Both the position numbers and the translations under genes were made by a program. The notes under the pieces are model-generated. The model had not been told where the DNA came from, searched no databases, and saw nothing but the letters and a program-made list of their open reading frames with translations. A stretch of 48,078 bases of DNA, from positions 13,437-61,514 of the forward strand of contig NZ_POQS01000013.1 in the NCBI RefSeq assembly GCF_002885955.2, in the 5' to 3' direction. The stretch is from Achromobacter pulmonis. GTDB lineage: Bacteria; Pseudomonadota; Gammaproteobacteria; Burkholderiales; Burkholderiaceae_B. Within the stretch, counting starts at the first letter, position 1. Every line of letters starts with the position of its first letter. Positions 23,601 through 29,686 of the stretch are shown here, in pieces.

Positions 23601-23864
23601 ATGGCTGCAAACCAGCTCGTACAAACGCGCATCGACGGCGCGATCAAGGAAGAAGCGGCGGCCGTCCTGGCCGCGATGGGCCTTACCGTGTCCGACGCGG
23701 TGCGGCTGCTGCTCACGAAGGTGGCCCAGGACAAGGCGCTGCCCTTCGAGCCGCTGATTCCGAACGCCACCACCATCGAGGCGATGAAGGAAGCCCGCAA
23801 GGGCAAGCTGCCGCGCTTCGCCACCGTCAACGATCTGATGGCCGATCTGCATGCGGCAGATTGA
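23601..23864 (+). CDS. RelB/DinJ-family antitoxin
   Basis: 87 residues. The N-terminal ribbon-helix-helix part (QLVQTRIDGAIKEEAAAVLA, then MGLTVSDAVRLLLTKVAQDK) is typical of RelB/DinJ antitoxins; the C-terminal part would bind the toxin. The ribosome site GGAG precedes the ATG. It overlaps the toxin gene by 14 bp. The pair is an addiction module for plasmid maintenance, placed between klcA and oriV. Confidence 0.9.
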   Translation: MAANQLVQTRIDGAIKEEAAAVLAAMGLTVSDAVRLLLTKVAQDKALPFEPLIPNATTIEAMKEARKGKLPRFATVNDLMADLHAAD

Positions 23865-24132
23865 GCGCACCGGCCAGTTCAAGCGCGACTACAAGCGCGA
23901 GGCGAAAGGGCAGCACCGGGCCACGCTCGACGCCGACCTGGTGCCCGTCCTGGTCGCGCTCGCCGACGACCAGCCGCTGGAACCTCGGCACCGCGACCAC
24001 GCGCTGACCGGGGACTGGAAGGATCACCGGGATTGCCACGTCAAGCCCGACCTGGTGCTGATCTACCAGAAGCCCGACGCCGACACGCTGCGCCTGGTGC
24101 GCCTCGGCTCTCACTCCGAACTCGGCTTGTGA
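23851..24132 (+). CDS. YafQ/RelE-family mRNA interferase toxin
   Basis: 93 residues. RTGQFKRDYKREAKGQHRAT near the start, PLEPRHRDHALTGDWKDHRD in the middle and DLVLIYQKPDADTLRLVRLG at the end match YafQ-type toxins, with His/Asp/Arg residues positioned like the RelE-fold active site (RDHALTGDWKDHRDCHV). Toxins of this family cut mRNA at the ribosome. Translation begins inside the antitoxin gene, consistent with coupled synthesis. Confidence 0.9.
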   Translation: MRQIERTGQFKRDYKREAKGQHRATLDADLVPVLVALADDQPLEPRHRDHALTGDWKDHRDCHVKPDLVLIYQKPDADTLRLVRLGSHSELGL

Positions 24133-24308
24133 TCGGCGCGGGCCTGGCCCCGCGTCTCACGTTTCATTGACACTTGAGGGGCGCTTTCCGCGCCACCGGC
24201 CGAGCTGGCCGACCCCCTTCCTTGGCGTAAAACCTGCGGCGGTGGAGCTGCTGCGATGCTTGAGGATCGCGCGGCCGGTCGAACCGCGGCGACCTGGTTG
24301 GGGAGTGT

Positions 24309-24505
24309 GAGGGGGCTTTGCCCCCTCGCAAGCTCTCGAACTTACTGCCTTCCGCCAGGCGCTTGCGCCTGGCTCTCCTAAGCCGTAGCGCCGAAGGCGC
24401 TCCATTGTGGGGTGAGGCCGCAAGGCGGCCGAGGGGCGTAGCCCCTGGGGGGATGGGAGGCCGCTTGCGGCCGGGTGGGATCGAGAAGGGGGGTTTCCCC
24501 CCTTC
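24309..24505. repeat. row of seven perfect hairpins beside oriV
   Basis: Seven perfect inverted repeats with 2-3-base loops follow each other: 24309-24327 (GAGGGGGC), 24354-24373 (GCCAGGCGC), 24387-24401 (AGCGCC), 24416-24430 (GGCCGC), 24432-24446 (AGGGGC), 24459-24472 (GGCCGC) and 24485-24505 (GAAGGGGGG); the left arm is given for each. No gene is visible here. They could be single-strand initiation structures or terminators. Confidence 0.8.
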
Positions 24506-24564
24506 GGCGGCCGGTCATGCTGCGCGGTAGCTTGGGCCGTGTTGCCGTTTTTTTCGCCAGCCTC

Positions 24565-24630
24565 TGGTTAAAACTACCTGGTTATATAAAAAGGTTATAA
24601 AGACGGTTAAAAACCTGGTTAGCATGACCG
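24565..24630. other. AT-rich unwinding region of oriV
   Basis: An AT-rich stretch with five GGTTA repeats (GGTTAAAACTACC, GGTTATATAAAAA, GGTTATAAAGACG, GGTTAAAAACCTG, GGTTAGCATGACC), similar to the 13-mer array where RK2 oriV opens. Confidence 0.85.
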
Positions 24631-24679
24631 AAAAACGCGCGTAAACCGTTGTCACGCCAAGGAAAAGCGCGAAGAGGCC

Positions 24680-24785
24680 GCCCCTCAAGTGTCAATGGAT
24701 AAGCCCCCCATGTGTCAATACGCTGCCCCTCAAGTGTCAAGAACCGCGCCCCTCAAGTGTCAGTAGGGCCGCCCCTCAAGTGTCA
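24680..24785 (-). repeat. main TrfA iteron cluster
   Basis: Five iterons of the form GCCCCTCAAGTGTCA at 24680, 24703, 24725, 24748 and 24771, spaced 22-23 bp, about two helical turns. The second (GCCCCCCATGTGTCA) is degenerate; the others are perfect. Confidence 0.95.
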
Positions 24786-25253
24786 ATACCGGGGCAGGGT
24801 TCCTAACAGGGTTATCCACAACTTCGGTGGATAACTCCATGCCGATCAGGCACTTAGGCCGCCTCGGCGGCCGCCTGGACGGCTCGACCAGGCCGAAATC
24901 GGCCGCTGCCCCCCAAGTGTCAACATCGCGCCGGCCCCGCTGCCCCTCAAGTGTCAACGTCAGGGCTGCGCCGGCCGGCCTCGGCCGACTTGTCCCGAAA
25001 CTGTCCACAACGGCCGCGCCGGTGGGGCAGGGCAGGGAAGGCCCCGGAAACGGGCCAGGAAGGCCCGTCAGGGCCGCAAAGCCCAGCGGCGAGGGCCACC
25101 GGCCCGGTGAGCGTCGGGAAGGCGCTGGAAGCCCGCCAGGGGCGAGACGGGCGGCTCTGCCGCCTGGCTCGATGCGCAGCACGACATAGCCGGTTCTCGC
25201 GGCCGCCGGCCGGGAGAATCCCCCGCAGCTCGGCCCCTCAAGTGTCAAAGGGT

Positions 25254-25468
25254 GGATCTCATCGTCAGAAGCGGCGATGCGAGATCCAGCGCCGGCGTCG
25301 GCCGTCATCGTCGGAACTGGCGATGGGGCCCTCGGTTCATCGTCAAAGGTGGCGATGGTCGACCGTGGCCTGGACGTGGCCAGCCTCGCCGGAAATGACG
25401 ATGCTGCAGCTCGACGTGCGCGCGACCAGGTGGCCGGAACTCCCTCGTCAGAAGCGGCGATGCTCGAG
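25254..25468 (+). repeat. backbone repeat block D between oriV and trfA (five units)
   Basis: Units at 25260-25279, 25306-25325, 25338-25357, 25384-25403 and 25443-25462. Tags: GGATCTC before the first, then GAGATCC (25281-25287), GGGCCC (25326-25331), GTCGAC (25358-25363), CTGCAG (25404-25409) and CTCGAG (25463-25468), followed by the trfA terminator. It has the same order as block A plus one extra unit. Confidence 0.87.
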
Positions 25469-25497
25469 AAAAAAAGCCGCCTCGATCTCGGGCGGCT
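25468..25497 (-). terminator. terminator of the ssb-trfA operon
   Basis: AGCCGCC/GGCGGCT stem (25475-25481, 25491-25497) followed on the minus strand by a U run (A run 25468-25475), about 20 bp after the trfA stop. Confidence 0.82.
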
Positions 25498-25517
25498 CTC
25501 CAGGGGCAGGGCGGCGG

Positions 25518-26741
25518 TCATCGCTTGCAATGCACCAGGTCGTCATTGATCCAGGCGCTGTCCACCAGGCCGTTTTCGCGCAGCTCGTCGCATGCCTCGC
25601 TGACCTGCTCGCGCCACTTCTTCACGCGGGTGGAATCCGAACCGCACATGAGCCGGAACGTCTCCAGCTTGAGCGGGTACGGCTCCTTGTGCGTGGCAAA
25701 GTAGTCGAACATCCGCCGCGCGGTGGGCGACAGCTTGCGGTACTTCTCCCACACGAATTTCGTGTAGTGGTCGCCGGCGAACAGCACCACCATTTCGGTG
25801 TCGATCTCGACCTGGCAGCGCGACGTGCGCTTGCCGCGATCCAGGATGCGGAAGCGCCGGATCAGCGACACGGATTCCAGGCGGCCCAGCCGCTGGGAAG
25901 AGAACTGCATCGCGGACGCTTGCAGCCGCGAAAGGCAGTCCTCGGCCTGCTTGTAGTAGCGGCCATTGATCGACCAGCCCAAGTCCTGGCAAATCTCGTA
26001 GAACGTGAACGTGACCGGCTCGCCCAGCGGCGTGCGCTTCGCGTATTCGAGCACCTGGGCAAACACCAGCTCGTCGCTGTCGGCGCGTAGCTCGATGCCG
26101 GTAAAGGTGATCTCCACGTCCTTGCTGATGTGGTAGATCGCCTCGCGCTGCAAGGCGGCGCGGGGCACCTTCTTGTTCCTGGTCGTGAAGATCGCCGACC
26201 GGCCGAAGTCGTTGGGCATGGCCCGCATGTGGTCGGGCCACGGCGCGAGGTCGAACAAGGAAAGCTGCATGTCCTTGATCTGCTGCTTCGTGTGCTTGAG
26301 CAAGGCGGCCTGCTTGGCCTGGCTGACCTGCTCGGCCAGCTCGCCGGTGGCACTGGCCGGCTTCTCGGTCGTTTTCTTGGTCGCCATCTGTTGCGTTCTC
26401 CGTTCGGCGGTCACGCCGCTGACTTTCTCGGCCAAGGTGTTGACCACGGTTCGCGGCTCGGGCGGAAGGCCCATAGTCCGCGCCAGCTCGGCCGACTCGG
26501 CCGCCATCCGCTCGGAGCGCGCCACGGCCGCGCTGGGCGGCGGTGGCGGTGGCTCCGGCGCTGCCGGCCCGTCCGGCAGCTCGAAGAGGGAACCGGCGGG
26601 GCGGAAAGCCCCGCCGGCGGTGCCGGCCTGCGCGTTGCGCTCGGCCGCGTAGCGGCGGGCAAGCGCCGTCGCGTCGGCCTCACTCAACCCGCCGTCGATG
26701 AGCTTGCGGCGGTAGCCCTGCTCGTCGAAACTGTCCGGCAT
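25518..26741 (-). CDS. trfA: TrfA replication initiator (long and short forms)
   Basis: 407 residues for TrfA1 from 26741; an internal ATG at 26387 (MATKKTTEKP) with GGAGA 8 bases ahead gives TrfA2 of 289 residues, as known in RK2. TrfA binds oriV iterons, melts the AT-rich region and recruits host DnaB and the sliding clamp. The QLSLF segment (159-163) is the known clamp-binding type motif. The N-terminal extension of TrfA1 is Pro/Ala-rich (PAAPEPPPPPPSAAVARSER). The C-terminal half holds the two winged-helix DNA-binding domains (EPVTFTFYEICQDLGWSI; FVWEKYRKLSPTARRMFDYF). It is co-transcribed with ssb. Confidence 0.97.
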   Translation of the reverse strand: MPDSFDEQGYRRKLIDGGLSEADATALARRYAAERNAQAGTAGGAFRPAGSLFELPDGPAAPEPPPPPPSAAVARSERMAAESAELARTMGLPPEPRTVVNTLAEKVSGVTAERRTQQMATKKTTEKPASATGELAEQVSQAKQAALLKHTKQQIKDMQLSLFDLAPWPDHMRAMPNDFGRSAIFTTRNKKVPRAALQREAIYHISKDVEITFTGIELRADSDELVFAQVLEYAKRTPLGEPVTFTFYEICQDLGWSINGRYYKQAEDCLSRLQASAMQFSSQRLGRLESVSLIRRFRILDRGKRTSRCQVEIDTEMVVLFAGDHYTKFVWEKYRKLSPTARRMFDYFATHKEPYPLKLETFRLMCGSDSTRVKKWREQVSEACDELRENGLVDSAWINDDLVHCKR

Positions 26742-26763
26742 ATCTTCGTCCTCCTAGCATAAC

Positions 26764-26782
26764 GCCCGGCCTGTGGCCGGGC
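26764..26782. terminator. hairpin between ssb and trfA
   Basis: GCCCGGCC/GGCCGGGC stem with a 3-base loop just after the ssb stop; no U run in the direction of transcription, so at most an attenuator. Confidence 0.45.
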
Positions 26783-26789
26783 GCGTTTC

Positions 26790-27128
26790 TCATTTGCCGC
26801 CTGGTTCCTTGGTATCCAGGTACTCGATCACGTCGGCGATGAAGTCAAAGCCGTACTCGGTCTGGCCGTCCTTCTCGAACTTCGTCGGCTCGATGCGGCC
26901 CTGGACGAACACCTTGGAGCCTTTGCCAAGGTACTTGCCCGCGTTCTCTGCCAGGCCGGCAAACGACTTGATGCGGAAGAAGTCGGTTTGCTCTTTCTTC
27001 TCGCCGGCGCGGTCGCGCCACACGCGGTTCACGGCCAGGTCGAATACGGCGCGGGCGCTGTTTTCGCTATGGCGAACATCAGTATCACGGGTAAGATTGC
27101 CGATAAACTGGAATTGGTTATGGCTCAT
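26790..27128 (-). CDS. ssb: single-stranded DNA-binding protein
   Basis: 112 residues, an OB-fold SSB core (QFQFIGNLTRDTDVRHSENS, FFRIKSFAGLAENAGKYLGK, GSKVFVQGRIEPTKF) without the long acidic tail of host SSB. It is the first gene of the trfA operon in IncP plasmids and would help replication or coat DNA in the recipient. The last residues (EPGGK) lack the usual acidic DIPF-type end. Confidence 0.95.
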   Translation of the reverse strand: MSHNQFQFIGNLTRDTDVRHSENSARAVFDLAVNRVWRDRAGEKKEQTDFFRIKSFAGLAENAGKYLGKGSKVFVQGRIEPTKFEKDGQTEYGFDFIADVIEYLDTKEPGGK

Positions 27129-27159
27129 GCGTAGCTCTCCAGGCTGTGATGAAGCCTAG

Positions 27160-27207
27160 AGTTTAGCTAAACCTAATTCCGAGGTCAAGAACTTTAGCGG
27201 CTAAAAT
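27160..27207. promoter_or_regulatory. divergent trfA and trbA promoters with KorA and KorB operators
   Basis: For trfA (minus strand), -35 TTGACC (27183-27188) and -10 TAAACT (27160-27165) are 17 bp apart; the perfect KorA operator GTTTAGCTAAAC (27161-27172) covers the -10. The perfect KorB operator TTTAGCGGCTAAA (27193-27205) sits upstream of trfA and over the probable -10 of trbA (TAAAAT, 27202-27207). Confidence 0.92.
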
Positions 27208-27219
27208 TTCGAGCCGCCC

Positions 27220-27597
27220 ATGCGCAAGGCGACGCCTTTGTATAACTACATCTTCTTCACGAACGTGCTGCGGCTGCTTGATGAGCGCCACATGACGAAA
27301 AAGGAGCTATCGGACAGGTCGGGGGTTTCGATCTCCTTCCTGTCCGATCTCACTACGGGCAAGGCCAATCCGTCCCTCAAGGTCATGCAGGACATTGCCA
27401 AGGCCCTTGATGCGCCGTTGCCCCTTCTGCTTGAATCAACCGACTTGGACAAGGACACGCTCGATGCCCTGGCCGGCGGCAAGGCTCCGCAGAGCCTTCC
27501 TGCCGGTTTCGAGCGAGTGGCGGCGGTGCTACCGTCGCATCAGGCATTCATCGTCAAGAAGTGGGGCGAGGCCGCCCGCAAGAAGCTCCGGGGGTAG
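27220..27597 (+). CDS. trbA: TrbA transcriptional repressor
   Basis: 125 residues. An XRE-type helix-turn-helix (MTKKELSDRSGVSISFLSDL, then TTGKANPSLKVMQDIAKAL) is joined to a KorA-like C-terminal segment (LPAGFERVAAVLPSHQAFIV). TrbA represses transfer promoters and cooperates with KorB. It is transcribed divergently from ssb-trfA and precedes the trb operon. The ATG at 27220 gives the family length; no strong ribosome site is visible. Confidence 0.95.
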   Translation: MRKATPLYNYIFFTNVLRLLDERHMTKKELSDRSGVSISFLSDLTTGKANPSLKVMQDIAKALDAPLPLLLESTDLDKDTLDALAGGKAPQSLPAGFERVAAVLPSHQAFIVKKWGEAARKKLRG

Positions 27598-27911
27598 GAC
27601 GCCAAGAAAGAAAGCAGGGAAGGGACGCGGCAAGGAACTGAGCCAGCAGAAGCCAGCACTTTTTAGCCGCTAAAGCCCGCCGGGGTGGCTCAACCCCCGG
27701 AACACCCACAACGCAAGCCATAGGTTCGGTGCGAGGCGCACGGAGCATGCGCCGCGTTGTTTCTATTGCGATCAGCTCGGGACACGATTGAAAACACTCA
27801 ATCCGTCATTCCGTTTGCTTGCTCGTCAAAAGACTTCGGTATATCGTATGAACCTGTGTAGAATGCGTGCGGTCAGGGCAGCACGCAAATCACATACATG
27901 GGATACACGGA
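27598..27911 (+). promoter_or_regulatory. trbA-trbB gap: KorB operator and trbB promoter
   Basis: The 314-bp gap begins with GACGCCAAGAAAGAAAG directly after the trbA stop, then a perfect KorB operator (TTTAGCCGCTAAA, 27662-27674), a CCGGGG/CCCCGG hairpin (27680-27685 and 27695-27700) and the probable trbB promoter, TTCGGT (27835-27840) and TAGAAT (27859-27864). The promoter overlaps CTTCGGTATATCG (27834-27846), shared with the end of traI. A KorB site about 170 bp upstream of the promoter fits repression at a distance with TrbA. Confidence 0.75.
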
Positions 27912-28877
27912 ATGACCGAACAGAAGCTGGAACACAACACGATCAAGGAACGGGCGAAGAAGAAGCTCGAACGCGACATGGGGCCGGAGCTGTTGGCAGC
28001 TCTGAACGATCCCAAGACCGTTGAAATCATGCTCAACGCGGACGGCAAAGTCTGGCAGGAGAAGCTGGGCGAGCCGATGAAGTGCATCGGCACCCTTCGC
28101 TTCGCGCAGGCCCAAGCCATGATCGAAACCATTGCCGGCTACCACGGCAAGGAAGTCACGCGGCAGCGGCCGATCCTGGAAGGCGAGTTCCCGCTAGACG
28201 GTAGCCGCTTTGCCGGCCAGCTCCCCCCGGTCGTGCCCGCACCGACCTTTGCGATCCGCAAGAAGGCGGTCGCCATCTTCACCCTGGCGCAGTACGTCGA
28301 GCGCGGAATCATGACCGCGCAGCAGCGCGATTCCTTGATTGCCGCCGTGCGTGCCCACCGGAACATCCTGGTGATCGGCGGCACCGGCTCGGGCAAGACC
28401 ACGCTGGTGAACGCGATCATCAACGAGATGGTGCTTCAAGACCCGACCGAACGGGTTTTCATCATCGAGGACACCGGCGAAATCCAGTGCGCCGCCGAGA
28501 ACTACGTCCAGTACCACACCAGCATCGACGTGACCATGACGGCGCTGCTCAAGACCACGCTGCGCATGCGGCCCGACCGCATCCTGGTCGGCGAAGTGCG
28601 CGGCCCCGAAGCACTTGATCTGTTGATGGCCTGGAACACCGGGCACGAAGGAGGAGCCGCAACCCTGCACGCAAACAACGCCAAAGCGGGCCTTGATCGG
28701 CTCGCCATGCTCATCAGCATGCACCCCGATTCACCCAAACCCATTGAACCGCTGATAGGCGAGGCGGTTCACGTGGTCGTTCATATCGCCCGCACCCCTG
28801 ACGGCTCGCGGCGCATCCAGGAAATCCTTGAGGTTTCCGGCTACGCCAACGGCCAGTACGCAACCAAAACCCTGTAA
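27912..28877 (+). CDS. trbB: TrbB, VirB11-type traffic ATPase
   Basis: 321 residues (RK2: 320). This hexameric ATPase works at the cytoplasmic face of the mating channel. Walker A is GGTGSGKTTLVNAII (about 155-170), followed by FIIEDTGEIQC (Asp box), RMRPDRILVGEVRGPEALDL (Walker B) and GHEGGAATLHANN (His box). The ATG at 27912 (MTEQKLEHNT) gives family length; a frame extension of 15 codons upstream is not needed. Its stop is in the first of three CCCTGTAA repeats. Confidence 0.97.
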   Translation: MTEQKLEHNTIKERAKKKLERDMGPELLAALNDPKTVEIMLNADGKVWQEKLGEPMKCIGTLRFAQAQAMIETIAGYHGKEVTRQRPILEGEFPLDGSRFAGQLPPVVPAPTFAIRKKAVAIFTLAQYVERGIMTAQQRDSLIAAVRAHRNILVIGGTGSGKTTLVNAIINEMVLQDPTERVFIIEDTGEIQCAAENYVQYHTSIDVTMTALLKTTLRMRPDRILVGEVRGPEALDLLMAWNTGHEGGAATLHANNAKAGLDRLAMLISMHPDSPKPIEPLIGEAVHVVVHIARTPDGSRRIQEILEVSGYANGQYATKTL

Positions 28878-28893
28878 CCCTGTAACCCTGTAA
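28870..28893 (+). repeat. three tandem CCCTGTAA octamers between trbB and trbC
   Basis: CCCTGTAA is repeated three times head to tail (28870-28877, 28878-28885, 28886-28893). The first holds the trbB stop and the last borders the trbC ribosome site AAGGAG. Confidence 0.95.
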
Positions 28894-28906
28894 GGAGCTT
28901 AGACCC

Positions 28907-29371
28907 ATGCAATCGACCCTTCCCGCGTTCCGCTTCGACAGCCGCGCCGTGTTCTACCTGGGCATGTTCGCCCTCTTGGCGTTCTTCCTGCTGGCCCCCC
29001 AGCACGCTTTCGCCTCCGAAGGCACCGGCGGTTCCCTGCCGTATGAAGGCTGGTTGACCAACCTGCGCAACAGCGTCACCGGCCCGGTGGCCTTCGCGCT
29101 GTCGATCATCGGCATCGTTGTCGCCGGCGGCATCTTGATCTTCGGCGGCGAACTCAACGGCTTCTTCCGCACGTTGATCTTCATCGTCCTGGTCATGGCC
29201 CTGCTGGTCGGCGCGCAGAACATGATGAGCACCTTCTTCGGCCGTGGCGCGGAAATCGCCGCCCTGACCGATGGCGTGCTGCACCAGGCCAAGGTCGCGG
29301 CGCTGGACATGGCCGGCTTCCCTGGTGAAGCCATCGCACGCTGGGCCGAACGCGGCCACATCGCGGGGTAA
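28907..29371 (+). CDS. trbC: TrbC, cyclic pilin precursor
   Basis: 154 residues, the VirB2-type pilin. A long signal segment ends AFA at residue 36; two hydrophobic segments follow (about 59-79 and 87-104). The expected processing marks are exact: Ser37 after the leader, and Gly114 followed by AEIA. The 78-residue Ser37-Gly114 piece is joined head to tail by TraF. The C-terminal 40 residues are removed. Confidence 0.96.
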   Translation: MQSTLPAFRFDSRAVFYLGMFALLAFFLLAPQHAFASEGTGGSLPYEGWLTNLRNSVTGPVAFALSIIGIVVAGGILIFGGELNGFFRTLIFIVLVMALLVGAQNMMSTFFGRGAEIAALTDGVLHQAKVAALDMAGFPGEAIARWAERGHIAG

Positions 29372-29374
29372 GTC

Positions 29375-29686
29375 ATGGCACTGCGCGCGATCCCCATCCG
29401 TAGGGCCGGCAACCGAGAAAACCTGTTCATGGGTGGCGACCGCGAGCTGGTGATGTTCTCGGGCCTGCTGGCCGGGGCGCTGATTTTCAGCGCCCAAGAA
29501 GTGAGGGCAACGGTGTTCGGCATCGCCTTGTGGTTCGGCGCGTTATTCGTGCTGCGCCTCATGGCGAAGTCCGACCCGAAGCTGCGACACGTGTACCTGC
29601 GGCACCGCCGGTACAAGCCGTACTACCCGGCTCGCAGCACGCCCTTCCGTGAAAACACGCCGAGTCAAGGGAAGCAATACAAATGA
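29375..29686 (+). CDS. trbD: TrbD, VirB3-like membrane protein
   Basis: 103 residues with two hydrophobic segments (about 25-60: LVMFSGLLAGALIFSAQEVR, TVFGIALWFGALFVLRLMAK) and a basic tail RHVYLRHRRYKPYYPAR. It starts 3 bp after trbC and its stop overlaps trbE, the VirB4 homologue, as VirB3 usually does. Confidence 0.93.
   Translation: MALRAIPIRRAGNRENLFMGGDRELVMFSGLLAGALIFSAQEVRATVFGIALWFGALFVLRLMAKSDPKLRHVYLRHRRYKPYYPARSTPFRENTPSQGKQYK

Larger units (their letters stand above)
24168..25247. other. oriV, vegetative origin of replication
   Basis: Replication origin bound by TrfA. It contains an outlying inverted iteron (24168-24182), a GC-rich row of hairpins (24309-24505), an AT-rich segment (24565-24625), the main iteron cluster (24680-24785), DnaA boxes (TTATCCACA at 24812-24820 and an inverted GTGGATAA at 24827-24834), two further iterons (24908-24922, 24942-24956) and a last one at 25233-25247. 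The layout matches IncP-1 origins. The 24957-25232 stretch is very GC-rich; apart from a TGTCCACAA at about 25006-25014 I see no clear feature there. Confidence 0.95.
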
